A stretch of 64,000 bases of DNA from an uncultured Shewanella sp. (GTDB lineage Bacteria; Pseudomonadota; Gammaproteobacteria; Enterobacterales; Shewanellaceae). Both the position numbers and the translations under genes were made by a program. The notes beneath the pieces are model-generated. The model saw nothing but the letters and a program-made list of their open reading frames with translations. It was not told the origin of the DNA and did not search any database. Positions 24,981 through 34,406 of the stretch are shown here, one piece after another. Every line of letters begins with the position of its first letter. The first letter of the stretch is position 1. The stretch covers positions 1-64,000 of the forward strand of contig NZ_CANLKR010000025.1 of the NCBI RefSeq assembly GCF_947491715.1, read 5' to 3'.

Positions 24981-27872
24981 ATGTTCATGAGAGATAGCTG
25001 CTTAATATTACTTCTAGGTTGTACATTGAATTCTGTTTATGCAGCAGAGCAGTTAATTATATCTGAGTACGTAGAAGGCAGTGGGAATAATAAGGCCGTG
25101 GAGTTATATAACACGAGTGATAATTTAATAAACTTAAATGGATACCAAATTCATTTCTATTTTAATGGAAATCAGCATTCAGGTACCAATATCGCTTTAC
25201 GTGGAAGCGTTGAGGCTGGTGACGTCTTTGTTATTAGTGACGATGATGCCAGTGAGGCGATTTTGACTGTTACCGATATGACTTCATCAATGAGTTTTTT
25301 CAATGGTGATGATGCCGTTGTGTTGAGTTATCAAGGAGAAATCGTAGATAGTTTAGGCCAAGTGGGAACTGATCCTGGTGCTGAATGGGGGTCAGGGGAG
25401 CTTTCTACCAAAGATAATACCTTAAGGCGAAATGACGTTCAGCCTATAGCCGATATTATAGTGGATGATGAGGTTTCATTGGCAAATTGGTTTGGTTTCG
25501 AAAAAGATAACATCAGTGATCTAGGTTTATTTGGAGAAGGCACGCCAACAGAGCCTGAGCCAACAGAACCTTTAGTGTGTTTTGAACCTGCAATGCGTAT
25601 TAATGAAATACAAGGTGCAGGTGTTGTCAGTGATTATGTTGGTGAGTCAGTGATTATAGAAGCTATTGTGGTGAGTAATAATGAATCTGGTTTTGATGGA
25701 TTGTTTGTCCAGTCTCCTGATAGCGAACAAGATAGTGATCCATTCACTTCAGAAGGCATTTTTGTTTACACTGCTGACACTCCGCTAGGCTTTCAGCTGG
25801 GTGATAGAGTCCGCCTTAAAGGAACAGTGGAAGAGTATTCGACATTAACACAAGTGGCACAGGTGGAACAAAGTGTGTTGTGTGATACTCATCAAACCTT
25901 ACCCAGTAGTCGGTTAGTGATGTTACCGAGAACAGATGATAGCCACTTTGAATCATTAGAAGGTATGCGAGTGCATTTTTCACAAAATCTAACGGTGAAT
26001 GAAGTGTATAATTTGGGGCGCTATGGAGAAATTTTACTGGGTAGTGAGCGTCACTTTATTGGTACCCAAGTGGCAGAGCCCGGTGAGGAAGCATTAGCTA
26101 TTACGGCTCGAAATGCCTTAGATTCAATCATACTAGATGATGGTTTAACAGCTCAAAATCCTGAAAGCATTCGTTTTCCTGCTCCAGAGCTAAGCGCTGA
26201 AAATACCGTAAGAGTGGGTGATATGGTGACGGATTTACATGCCATTATGCACTATGGATTTGGTGCTTATCGTCTATTACCGACAGAAAGTGTGAATTTC
26301 ATTGCCATTAATCAGCGAACAGCTTCGCCGACATTACCAGAGGAAAGAGACGTTGTTTTGGCGAGTTTTAATGTGCTTAACTTTTTCAATGGTGATGGTC
26401 TTGGTGGCGGGTTTCCAACTGCTCGGGGGGCAAATGATCTGCTTGAGTTTGAACGTCAGCGGGCCAAAATTGTGGCCGCAATGTTAGCCATTAATGCCGA
26501 TGTTTTCGGGTTAATGGAAATTGAAAATGATGGCTTTGATCGTTATTCTGCGATTGCGCATTTAGTTGATGCTTTAAATGACCAAGTTGGGAGTGAGCGC
26601 TATGGATTTATCTCACCTAGGCTGTCGCGTCTAGGAGATGATGAGATTTCGGTCGGTTTAATATACCGTATCGATACTGTCATGCCATTAGGTGAAGCTC
26701 AGATCTTGTCCAGTGATAATTCTCCCGTAGATGAGTTGGGTGTGCCCTTATTCAATGATGACAAGAATCGACCTATGTTAACGCAGTTATTTGGACTAGT
26801 CGATGATGACGGTGTTGTTTTTGATGAGAAATTTACGGAGCAAAATCACCAAGGTGTTATTGCACAAAATGCTTCTGCTGAATTTGTGGTGGCGGTGAAT
26901 CATTTTAAATCGAAGGGAAGCAGTTGCAGCAGCATTGGGGACCCAGATCTTAATGATGGACAAGGAAACTGTAACCTGACACGAAAACGAGCTGCGATGG
27001 CTGCATCTCAGTGGTTATCGACGACGTATGCGGATAATAATATTGTATTGATGGGGGATTTAAATGCCTATGCACAAGAAGATCCTCTCACTGAATTGCG
27101 TTTATCTGGATTTTATGAGCTGTTTGATTATTTTGATAAAAATGATGCATATACCTATATTTACTCGGGGGAGTCTGGACAGTTAGATCATGCATTAGTG
27201 AATGAGGCACTCTTAGATGCTGTGATTGATGTGACACATTGGCATATTAATACCGATGAGCCTAGAGTATTAGATTATAATTTGGAGTTTAAAACTGCGT
27301 CTCAACAAGAAGATTTATATAGTGACGGTCCTTTTCGCTCGTCAGATCATGATCCCGTACTGGTTTCTTTGCAGTTTAGTGAGCCTAATCTAGCACCAAT
27401 TGCTCGTTTTGATTTTTATCAAAATAGGGGATGGCTGAATGTCGAGAGTACATCTTACGATCTTGATGGTGACATTTTAAGCCATGAATGGGATTTTGGT
27501 GATGGGCACGTGGGGAGCGGTGTTAATGTTTCCCATGAGTATACGCAAAGCGGGGAATATACGGTGACATTAACGGTGACTGACGATGGTGGCTTGACGC
27601 ATTCACAGACTCAAACAGTTCAAGTGATTATTACGCCTGAAGGAAAAGCACCCACTGCGATTATTCAACATCAGGCTTGGTGGTTTATTCATTTATTTAC
27701 ATCTTTGAGTGTTGATGAAGATGGTCATATTGAAAGCCAGTCTTGGCGTTTTGATGACGGTTTTGTATCAAGTTTTCCTTGGGTTATTCGTTTTGATAGT
27801 CAAAATCATCATGTTGAGTTGACTGTTGTGGATAATGATGGCTTAGACAATACAGCTGAGCTGTATTATTAG
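24981..27872 (+). CDS. ExeM/NucH-family extracellular endonuclease
   Basis: A 963-residue exported nuclease, likely degrading extracellular DNA. Signal peptide 1-21; lamin-tail domain about 22-150 (LIISEYVEGSGNNKAVELYN); OB-fold region about 200-300 (MRINEIQGAG); endonuclease/exonuclease/phosphatase domain about 450-810 with VLASFNVLNFF, FGLMEIENDG, AVNHFKSKGSSC, VLMGDLNAY and SSDHDPVLVSL, giving the metal and catalytic residues. It ends with one clear PKD domain (SHEWDFGDGH) and a divergent PKD-like repeat (SQSWRFDDGF). Shewanella ExeM usually carries a C-terminal GG-CTERM anchor; none is present. AAGGGA precedes the ATG. Confidence 0.92.
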   Translation: MFMRDSCLILLLGCTLNSVYAAEQLIISEYVEGSGNNKAVELYNTSDNLINLNGYQIHFYFNGNQHSGTNIALRGSVEAGDVFVISDDDASEAILTVTDMTSSMSFFNGDDAVVLSYQGEIVDSLGQVGTDPGAEWGSGELSTKDNTLRRNDVQPIADIIVDDEVSLANWFGFEKDNISDLGLFGEGTPTEPEPTEPLVCFEPAMRINEIQGAGVVSDYVGESVIIEAIVVSNNESGFDGLFVQSPDSEQDSDPFTSEGIFVYTADTPLGFQLGDRVRLKGTVEEYSTLTQVAQVEQSVLCDTHQTLPSSRLVMLPRTDDSHFESLEGMRVHFSQNLTVNEVYNLGRYGEILLGSERHFIGTQVAEPGEEALAITARNALDSIILDDGLTAQNPESIRFPAPELSAENTVRVGDMVTDLHAIMHYGFGAYRLLPTESVNFIAINQRTASPTLPEERDVVLASFNVLNFFNGDGLGGGFPTARGANDLLEFERQRAKIVAAMLAINADVFGLMEIENDGFDRYSAIAHLVDALNDQVGSERYGFISPRLSRLGDDEISVGLIYRIDTVMPLGEAQILSSDNSPVDELGVPLFNDDKNRPMLTQLFGLVDDDGVVFDEKFTEQNHQGVIAQNASAEFVVAVNHFKSKGSSCSSIGDPDLNDGQGNCNLTRKRAAMAASQWLSTTYADNNIVLMGDLNAYAQEDPLTELRLSGFYELFDYFDKNDAYTYIYSGESGQLDHALVNEALLDAVIDVTHWHINTDEPRVLDYNLEFKTASQQEDLYSDGPFRSSDHDPVLVSLQFSEPNLAPIARFDFYQNRGWLNVESTSYDLDGDILSHEWDFGDGHVGSGVNVSHEYTQSGEYTVTLTVTDDGGLTHSQTQTVQVIITPEGKAPTAIIQHQAWWFIHLFTSLSVDEDGHIESQSWRFDDGFVSSFPWVIRFDSQNHHVELTVVDNDGLDNTAELYY

Positions 27873-27925
27873 GTTTGTTTGCGTGGGATCTTGTTAGGTT
27901 TTATTATTGAATGATGAGTAGTACA

Positions 27926-27968
27926 CCCTAACGCAGTGTCATGGTGATATTTTGATGTTGCGTTAGGG
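27926..27968 (+). terminator. Hairpin after the nuclease gene
   Basis: CCCTAACGCA and TGCGTTAGGG are perfect 10-bp arms around a 23-base loop, 53 bp after the stop. There is no T-run directly after, so it may be a terminator of weaker type or an mRNA-stabilising hairpin. Confidence 0.5.
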
Positions 27969-28141
27969 ACTTGCCGCCTTGACATTTTTTATTCTCAATT
28001 CATCTGCAGTTTTTCTCAAATCATCTATAGTCAATAGTAGAGTGTTTATCATTAAAATCTAAGCCTTTTATTGTGTTGGATAGAATGAATGCTAAAGCAA
28101 ATCAATAAATATACAGCAGTAGCAAATTTAGGAAGAGCGAT

Positions 28142-28657
28142 ATGCTACAACCCCCAATTTTTTTGAGTGCATTGATTTTAATTTGTGGGGGAGGATCTTG
28201 TTTAAAGGTGTATGGAATGAGCGATGAAAATAACATTTTTAATCGTGAGTTGAGAGGTCGCCTACTGACAGATAAGCCCACTTTAAGTGATAGCAATGTA
28301 TGTAAAATGCCTGATGGACTGAATAAGTTGAAGCTCGTGTTTGTGACTGATCCCCAATATGCGCCTTATAATCCTTTTGCAAATGCACTTATTGAGATGG
28401 ATTTTACCAAAAGAAGTTATGTGTTTGTGGAATTACAAAGGAAGCGATCATTTATCGGGGCATATCAATACCGAAAACTGGCTCAAAATGTGGGTTATCT
28501 TGAAGGAAAAGACGCCATTGGTTCGCATATCCTACGTTATTCGATTACTTTTGTATGTAAAAATGCATTTGAAGGACATTATATATACAGTCAGGCGCAG
28601 GAAGGGGCTTTATTTGATATTAACCAAAATATGGGGCGCTATTATATTTACCCGTAA
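28142..28657 (+). CDS. Exported protein of unknown function
   Basis: A 171-residue protein. The N terminus (QPPIFLSALILICGGGSC) is hydrophobic and could be a signal peptide or a lipoprotein-like leader, though the Cys context (GGGSC) is not a standard lipobox. The mature part contains two further Cys (NVCKMPDG, TFVCKNAFEG) and mixed beta-like sequence with many aromatic residues (YAPYNPFANAL, GRYYIYP at the end). AGGAAGAG precedes the ATG. No family recognised. A shadow ORF overlaps in another frame and was discarded. Confidence 0.65.
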   Translation: MLQPPIFLSALILICGGGSCLKVYGMSDENNIFNRELRGRLLTDKPTLSDSNVCKMPDGLNKLKLVFVTDPQYAPYNPFANALIEMDFTKRSYVFVELQRKRSFIGAYQYRKLAQNVGYLEGKDAIGSHILRYSITFVCKNAFEGHYIYSQAQEGALFDINQNMGRYYIYP

Positions 28658-28943
28658 TAACATGATCTTAGTTAATTCGTTACTGGATTATATGTGTTTG
28701 AATACCGTTAACTTAATATATTAGGTTTGACCAGTATAAATGATTTTAATTGTAAGTATACATTGTTTAATAAAATGTACTCTTTTGTTTTTTATTTTGC
28801 GTTCTTAGTGTTATATTTGTTTTTTTTGGTTGCAACTATTTTGTTTTAATATTTAAAATTAAAACAAACTGAGTGAATAATATTTCTTTTCTTTCGATGA
28901 AAAAAGAAATAGGAGCTAAAAAATCAATGTTGATATTTTTATT

Positions 28944-28972
28944 TTGATTGTTCTTAAAGATTGTCTTATATT
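28944..28972 (+). promoter_or_regulatory. Sigma-70-type promoter for a small transcript
   Basis: TTGATT (28944-28949) and TATATT (28967-28972) are separated by exactly 17 bases, each one or two bases from consensus. Predicted start of transcription is about 28979. No large ORF lies between it and the strong terminator at 29073-29105. Confidence 0.5.
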
Positions 28973-28978
28973 ACTGCG

Positions 28979-29105
28979 TGGAAAATAAGACTGTGGGATG
29001 ATAATTCCTATGAATATCGAAGTGATATCAATAGGATTAATTTATGGTTTTTCTAGTAACCCTATTGAAAACAACATCTAAAGGTCACCTTTCGATGTTT
29101 TTTTT
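28979..29105 (+). ncRNA. Candidate small RNA or short leader transcript upstream of cyoA
   Basis: A ~127-nt transcript is bounded by a near-consensus promoter and a strong intrinsic terminator, 208 bp before cyoA. It also contains a 27-codon ORF at 28998-29081 (or 23 codons from an internal ATG at 29010, MNIEVISIGLIYGFSSNPIE...), whose stop codon lies in the terminator stem; GTGGGA precedes the second ATG at some distance. It could be a regulatory sRNA, a small-protein mRNA or an attenuated leader. It does not match the sRNAs I can recall (Spot 42, GcvB, FnrS). Confidence 0.4.
29073..29105 (+). terminator. Strong intrinsic terminator of the small transcript
   Basis: AACATC pairs with GATGTT and, stacked inside, AAAGGT with ACCTTT. 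The stem is followed by eight T residues (29098-29105). Confidence 0.85.
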
Positions 29106-29312
29106 GTATTTTAATGGGGAACTTTACACTCTCGTGTAAATATTTTGTGTTTGCTGTTATTAATTAAGTGTAAGGAAAACGAAGTCAATAACATTAAAGG
29201 TTAAAATAGATAAATAATATGACATACCCAACAATGTGTGACTGTAACGCTATTTTTAGTCGTCACTTGTGAAGGTGTGCGTACTCTTAAAACTTTCTAA
29301 TCGAGTTGTAAA

Positions 29313-30194
29313 ATGAATATATGTAAAAAATATATTTTTTGGTTAATCATACCATTAACTATGCTATTAAGTGGTTGTAATATGGGAACCCTTGATCCAA
29401 AAGGTCAAGTGGCTGCCGATGAAAAATCACTGATTATTACCGCGACATTACTCATGTTAATTGTTGTGATCCCCGTTCTCGTTATGACCTTTGTTTTTGC
29501 ATGGAAATATCGGGAAAGCAATACCAAATCGACTTACTTACCCAATTGGTGTCATTCCAATAAGATTGAGTTTTGGGTATGGGGGATCCCTTGTGTCATT
29601 ATTTTGATATTGGGCATCATTACATGGCGTACAACTCACGAATTAGATCCGTACAAACCGCTTGATAGCGATGTGCAGCCTATCACCATTGAGGTGGTTG
29701 CATTGGATTGGAAATGGTTGTTTATCTATCCCGAACAGAAGATTGCAACAATCAACCATATTGAGTTCCCTGAAAATGTACCAGTGAATTTCAAAATCAC
29801 CTCTGATGCACCAATGAATTCGTTTTTTATTCCAAGATTGGGTGGGCAAATTTACGCCATGGCAGGAATGACGACCTTATTACATCTGATTGCTAATGAG
29901 CAGGGCACTTATCGTGGCATGTCAGCCAATATCAGTGGGGAAGGTTTCTCTGATATGACATTTACTGCTACGGCGACCTCTAAACAAGGCTTCACCGATT
30001 GGGTGAATAAAGTGAAAGCATCGGATCAGTATTTAGATAAGGAAAAATATAACACTCTGTTAGATAAGAGTATTGCCGATCCTATTCAGTATTTCTCCAA
30101 TGTTGAACCGAATTTGTTTGGTCAAATTGTACATAAGTACATGATGCCAGGCATGCAAGATGATGATCATAAGTTTATTTTAAGGCAGGAATAA
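29313..30194 (+). CDS. cyoA: Cytochrome bo3 ubiquinol oxidase subunit II
   Basis: A 293-residue lipoprotein subunit of the proton-pumping quinol oxidase. The lipobox LLSGC near residue 22 is followed by DPKGQVA, two transmembrane helices (about 40-65 and 88-108) and a periplasmic cupredoxin domain (VVALDWKWLFIYPEQKIATIN, MNSFFIPRLGGQIYAMAGM). The CuA ligands of cytochrome c oxidases are absent, as expected for a quinol oxidase. It is shorter than the 315-residue E. coli protein, mainly because the His/Met-rich tail is missing. First gene of cyoABCDE. Confidence 0.95.
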   Translation: MNICKKYIFWLIIPLTMLLSGCNMGTLDPKGQVAADEKSLIITATLLMLIVVIPVLVMTFVFAWKYRESNTKSTYLPNWCHSNKIEFWVWGIPCVIILILGIITWRTTHELDPYKPLDSDVQPITIEVVALDWKWLFIYPEQKIATINHIEFPENVPVNFKITSDAPMNSFFIPRLGGQIYAMAGMTTLLHLIANEQGTYRGMSANISGEGFSDMTFTATATSKQGFTDWVNKVKASDQYLDKEKYNTLLDKSIADPIQYFSNVEPNLFGQIVHKYMMPGMQDDDHKFILRQE

Positions 30195-30195
30195 G

Positions 30196-32166
30196 ATGTT
30201 TGGTAAATTAACCTGGGATTCTATCCCTTGGGATATTCCGTTACCTATGGCTGCAGTGACAATGATGATTGCTATTGTGATCTTGATTGCTGTGTTGGTA
30301 ACAAAAGCGGGCAAATGGGGTTATTTGTGGCATGAGTGGATAACCTCTGTTGATCATAAGAAAATCGGTATTATGTATATGCTGGTGGCCTTTGTCATGA
30401 TGTTACGGGGCTTTTCCGATGCGATTATGATGCGCCTGCAATTGGCCATTGCTTCGGGCAGCGAAGGATATCTCCCACCTGAGCATTATGACCAAATCTT
30501 TACCGCCCATGGCGTGATTATGATTTTCTTTGTGGCGATGCCACTGGTGATCGGACTTATCAATATTGTTGTTCCGCAACAAATTGGTGCACGTGATGTC
30601 GCATTTCCCTTTTTGAACTCCTTAAGTTTTTGGTTATTTTTTGTCGGTATGGCATTGGTTAACATTTCATTAGGAGTAGGAGAGTTTGCTAAAACCGGTT
30701 GGTTGGCTTATCCACCTTTGTCTGAATTAGGCACCAGTCCGGGTGTGGGGGTGGATTACTATATTTGGAGCTTACAAATCGCGGGTGTGGGCACCTTGAT
30801 GACAGGGATTAACTTCTTTGTCACCATAATGAAAATGCGCTGTCCTGGTATGACATTGATGCGTATGCCCATTTTTACTTGGACGGCATTATTCACCAAC
30901 ATTCTGATCATTGCTGCTTTCCCTGTATTGACTGTGACGCTTGCATTATTAGCCCTGGATCGTTACATCGGGACACATTTCTTTACTGCCACTGCTGGCG
31001 GCGATCAAATGATGTACGTTAACTTGATTTGGATCTGGGGTCATCCAGAAGTTTATATTCTTATTTTGCCCGCTTTTGGTGTGTTTTCTGAAGTGGTGAG
31101 TACTTTTGCTCGCAAGAAGCTTTTTGGTTATACATCAATGGTCTATGCCTCAGCCGTGATTGCGGTATTGGCATTCAGCGTTTGGCTGCATCACTTCTTT
31201 ACCATGGGGTCGGGGGCCAACGTTAACGCCTTCTTTGGTATTGCCACCATGATTATTTCTATTCCTACCGGGGTGAAAATATTTAACTGGCTGTTTACCA
31301 TCTATCGTGGTCGTTTAAAAATTAACTTACCGATCATGTGGACGCTAGCCTTCTTATCGACCTTTACCATAGGCGGTATGACAGGAGTGTTATTGGCTGT
31401 TCCGGGCGCAGATTTCTTATTACACAACAGTTTGTTCCTTATTGCGCACTTCCATAACGTGATTATCGGTGGTGTGGTATTTGGTATGTTTGCGGGTTAC
31501 AGCTACTGGTTCCCGAAAGCGGTTGGTTTTACCTTGGATGAGAAGTGGGGTAAACGTGCGTTTTGGTTATGGGTTTCAGGTTTCTACTTTGCCTTTATTC
31601 CGCTCTATGCACTTGGCTTCATGGGCATGACACGTCGTTTAAGCCATTATGATCCATCGACTGGATGGCAGCCGCTATTATTGGTTGCGCTAGCCGGTGC
31701 GGTGCTCATCATGTTTGGTATTGGTTGTCAACTTGTTCAGCTCTATGTGAGTATTCGTGACCGCCATTTAAATCAAGATGTGACAGGCGATCCATGGGAT
31801 GGTCGTACCCTTGAATGGGCTACCAGTTCTCCTCCTGCAAACTATAACTTCCCATTCACTCCTGTGGTTGAAGATCGTGATTGTTTCTGGGATGAAAAAG
31901 AGAAAAATAATGGCAAGCGTCCAAAAGAGACACGCCAATATGTTGACATTCATATGCCGCGTAATACGGGAGCCGGCGTCATTATCTCTGCTTTTTCCTT
32001 GGTTTTTGGCTTTGCAATGATTTGGCATATTTGGTGGCTAGCGGGTGTCGGTTTACTGGGGATGTTTGTGAGCTTAATTCAACGCTGTTTTGAAACTGAT
32101 GTGGATTACTACATACCAGCGGCGGAAGTGGAAGCGACTGAAAAATTGAGGGTACATAATGTCTAG
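30196..32166 (+). CDS. cyoB: Cytochrome bo3 ubiquinol oxidase subunit I
   Basis: A 656-residue catalytic subunit with about fifteen membrane helices. It binds haem b, haem o3 and CuB: the His of FTAHGVIMIFF, the cross-linked WIWGHPEVYILILPAFG, the HHFFTMG pair and FLIAHFHNVIIGG are all present. The K-channel region follows the normal pattern. It begins two bases after the cyoA stop and overlaps cyoC by eight bases, indicating translational coupling. Confidence 0.97.
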   Translation: MFGKLTWDSIPWDIPLPMAAVTMMIAIVILIAVLVTKAGKWGYLWHEWITSVDHKKIGIMYMLVAFVMMLRGFSDAIMMRLQLAIASGSEGYLPPEHYDQIFTAHGVIMIFFVAMPLVIGLINIVVPQQIGARDVAFPFLNSLSFWLFFVGMALVNISLGVGEFAKTGWLAYPPLSELGTSPGVGVDYYIWSLQIAGVGTLMTGINFFVTIMKMRCPGMTLMRMPIFTWTALFTNILIIAAFPVLTVTLALLALDRYIGTHFFTATAGGDQMMYVNLIWIWGHPEVYILILPAFGVFSEVVSTFARKKLFGYTSMVYASAVIAVLAFSVWLHHFFTMGSGANVNAFFGIATMIISIPTGVKIFNWLFTIYRGRLKINLPIMWTLAFLSTFTIGGMTGVLLAVPGADFLLHNSLFLIAHFHNVIIGGVVFGMFAGYSYWFPKAVGFTLDEKWGKRAFWLWVSGFYFAFIPLYALGFMGMTRRLSHYDPSTGWQPLLLVALAGAVLIMFGIGCQLVQLYVSIRDRHLNQDVTGDPWDGRTLEWATSSPPANYNFPFTPVVEDRDCFWDEKEKNNGKRPKETRQYVDIHMPRNTGAGVIISAFSLVFGFAMIWHIWWLAGVGLLGMFVSLIQRCFETDVDYYIPAAEVEATEKLRVHNV

Positions 32167-32782
32167 TGTAGCAGTGGACACACAACAGCATCAAAGTGAT
32201 CATGGCCATGATCACGAACATGATGAAAGTTCAACCACTATTTTTGGTTTTTGGATTTATATCATGAGTGACTGCATATTGTTCGCAACTTTGTTTGCAA
32301 CCTATGCAGTATTGAGCAGTAACACTTTTGGTGGACCTGCAGGTCACGAAATTTTCAGTATGCCTTTCGTGCTCGTTGAAACGTTTTTACTGCTAACCAG
32401 TAGCTTTACTTATGGTTTAGCTATGCTGGCTATGCATAAAGATAAGTCTAAGCAAGTGGTAGGTTGGCTAGTGGTGACCTTCTTACTCGGGCTAGGTTTC
32501 ATCTGTATGGAGCTGTATGAGTTCCATGAATTGATCACTGAGGGTCATGGCTGGCAAACCAGTGGTTTCCTATCGGCGTTCTTTGGCTTAGTGGCCACGC
32601 ACGGTTTACATGTAACCTTAGGCCTTATCTGGATGATAGTGATGATGTATAGCGTATTACGTCATGGCTTAACGAAGCAGGTGAAGACACGCTTAACGTG
32701 CTTAAGTCTGTTCTGGCATTTCCTTGATATTATCTGGATTTGTGTATTTACAGTTGTTTATCTGATGGGGGCGATTACATGA
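32159..32782 (+). CDS. cyoC: Cytochrome bo3 ubiquinol oxidase subunit III
   Basis: A 207-residue five-helix subunit (TIFGFWIYIMSDCILFATLFATYAVL, GLVATHGLHVTLGLIWM). The N terminus carries a short His/Asp-rich stretch (QHQSDHGHDHEHDESS) of the kind that can bind metal. It overlaps cyoB by eight bases and cyoD by four (ATGA). Confidence 0.95.
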   Translation: MSSVAVDTQQHQSDHGHDHEHDESSTTIFGFWIYIMSDCILFATLFATYAVLSSNTFGGPAGHEIFSMPFVLVETFLLLTSSFTYGLAMLAMHKDKSKQVVGWLVVTFLLGLGFICMELYEFHELITEGHGWQTSGFLSAFFGLVATHGLHVTLGLIWMIVMMYSVLRHGLTKQVKTRLTCLSLFWHFLDIIWICVFTVVYLMGAIT

Positions 32783-33105
32783 GCCAGTCTAATGTCACCA
32801 GTAGCGGCGCCGATCATGGCACGTTAAAATCGTATATTGTGGGCTTTTTATTGTCGATTTTATTGACCGTTATCCCTTATTACTTAGTGGTTGAGCAAAG
32901 TCTACCGACGGTTACATTGGTTTTACTTGTCGTCGCTTTTGGTTTCGTTCAGTTATTAGTGCAATTAATTTTCTTTTTGCACTTAAACACTAAATCTGAG
33001 AAAGGTTGGAACTTTCAATCATTTGTGTTTACCGCGTTGATTGTAGTCATTCTACTTGCAGGCTCATTATGGATCATGTACAACCTCAGAATAAACATGA
33101 TGTAG
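32779..33105 (+). CDS. cyoD: Cytochrome bo3 ubiquinol oxidase subunit IV
   Basis: A 108-residue three-helix accessory subunit (LKSYIVGFLLSILLTVIPYYLV, FVQLLVQLIFFLHLNTKSEKGWN). The start at 32779 overlaps the cyoC stop by four bases; the frame is open upstream but that part lies inside cyoC. It overlaps cyoE by 37 bases. Confidence 0.93.
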   Translation: MSQSNVTSSGADHGTLKSYIVGFLLSILLTVIPYYLVVEQSLPTVTLVLLVVAFGFVQLLVQLIFFLHLNTKSEKGWNFQSFVFTALIVVILLAGSLWIMYNLRINMM

Positions 33106-33953
33106 TCAGATTAAGCTCGCTTATTTCAGTGACAAAGCCTGGGATTATCCTGGGCAACCTTATCACTGTGATAGGCTGCTTCTTTCTTGCGTCAAAAGGA
33201 GAGTGGCATGCCGCTCTTCTGTTTAAAGTCATCATAGGGATCAGCTTAGTCATTGCCTCTGGTTGTGTTTTTAATAATTACATAGACAAAGACATTGATA
33301 AGTTGATGGAGCGTACGCAAACTCGCGTCATGGTACGTGGGTTGCTACCAGATTGGTTTGCGCTAAGTTACGGTGTGTTGTTAGGCGGTCTAGGCTTTGC
33401 CTTTTTAGCCAGCATTAACTTATTGACACTCGTAATGGGGGCTATTGGCTTTATTTTCTATGTGGGTGTATATAGCTTATGGGCTAAGCGTCATACTGAA
33501 TATGGCACTGTAATCGGTGCTGTATCAGGTGCGATGCCGATGGCTGTAGGATATTGTGCAGTCAGCAATCATGTGGATGCTGGAGTGCTAACGCTGATTT
33601 TAATCAGCATTTTGTGGCAAATCCCTCATTCTTATGCGATTGGCGTGTTTCGTTCTAAGGATTATCGCAATGCGAGTATTCCTATTTTATCGGTAACAAG
33701 AGCGATATCGACAGTCAAAGTACACAGTTTGGCGTACATTATCGCGTTCAGTGTGGCATGTGTCGCACTGTATGCACTAGGGTATGCAGGTAATATTTAT
33801 CTGATTTCGATGCTTGTACTCAGTGCTTGGTGGGTCAAACTGGCTTGTGAAGGTTTTTCTGCTGAAGATGATAAAAAGTGGGCGAAGAAGATGTTTTTCT
33901 TCTCCATCATTATTATCAGTATCTTTAGTTTGCTAATTGGCTTAGGTTTATAA
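33069..33953 (+). CDS. cyoE: Protohaem IX farnesyltransferase (haem O synthase)
   Basis: A 294-residue polyprenyltransferase that makes haem O for CyoB. VTKPGIILGNLITVIGCFFLASKG near residue 20 opens the catalytic region. FNNYIDKDIDKLMERTQTRVMVRG carries the Asp-rich prenyl-diphosphate motif, and QIPHSYAIGVFRSKDYRNASIPIL the second. The ATG at 33069 adds about 15 residues before the conserved start and lies inside cyoD; no better start is visible downstream in frame. Ends the operon at a strong terminator. Confidence 0.93.
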   Translation: MDHVQPQNKHDVVRLSSLISVTKPGIILGNLITVIGCFFLASKGEWHAALLFKVIIGISLVIASGCVFNNYIDKDIDKLMERTQTRVMVRGLLPDWFALSYGVLLGGLGFAFLASINLLTLVMGAIGFIFYVGVYSLWAKRHTEYGTVIGAVSGAMPMAVGYCAVSNHVDAGVLTLILISILWQIPHSYAIGVFRSKDYRNASIPILSVTRAISTVKVHSLAYIIAFSVACVALYALGYAGNIYLISMLVLSAWWVKLACEGFSAEDDKKWAKKMFFFSIIIISIFSLLIGLGL

Positions 33954-33986
33954 GCGAATAGAGACTGCGTGAGTCATAAAACCATT

Positions 33987-34023
33987 AAAAAAGGAATGAT
34001 GTTTTAAGCATCATTCCTTTTTT
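33987..34023. terminator. Bidirectional terminator between cyoE and tusE
   Basis: GGAATGATG and CATCATTCC pair around TTTTAAG, with six A residues on the left and six T residues on the right. It can end both the rightward cyo operon and the leftward tus operon. Confidence 0.92.
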
Positions 34024-34067
34024 GTTTGGCGTATCCTAAATATGTCGATGATGTTTATCCATTCAAA

Positions 34068-34406
34068 TTAAATGCATTTGGCCGGTTTTGGTAGACCTGC
34101 AATTTTAGTGGCTTGTTTAGCGGGGCCTTGTGGAAACAGCGTATACAAATATTTAGAGTTGCCTTTCTCACTGCCTAAGGTCTGCCCTATTGCTTTAACT
34201 AATACGCGAATGGCTGGGCTGGTTTTATATTCTAGGTAAAAATCACGTACAAAATTAATGACTTCCCAGTGAGCATCCGTAAGTTGAATATTGTCTAATT
34301 GTGCAATAACCTCGCCCAGCTCGGGAGACCAGTCGGTGACATTTTTCAAGTAACCTTGGTGATCGATTTCAATTTGTTGGTGATTAAATGTAATATGGTT
34401 TACCAC
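34068..34406 (-). CDS. tusE: Sulfur carrier protein TusE/DsrC family
   Basis: A 112-residue protein that accepts persulfide sulfur from TusBCD and passes it to MnmA for 2-thiolation of tRNA wobble uridine. The conserved C-terminal arm ends GLPKPAKCI, with the reactive penultimate Cys; DAHWEVINFVRDFY is also typical. Its start overlaps the tusB stop. Only the terminal Cys is present, as in TusE; the second arm Cys of dissimilatory DsrC is missing. Confidence 0.93.
   Translation of the reverse strand: MVNHITFNHQQIEIDHQGYLKNVTDWSPELGEVIAQLDNIQLTDAHWEVINFVRDFYLEYKTSPAIRVLVKAIGQTLGSEKGNSKYLYTLFPQGPAKQATKIAGLPKPAKCI

Noticed and set aside
28359..28724. 121-codon frame overlapping the exported protein gene at 28142
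   Set aside because: The frame at 28142 has a good RBS and an N-terminal leader; this one has neither.
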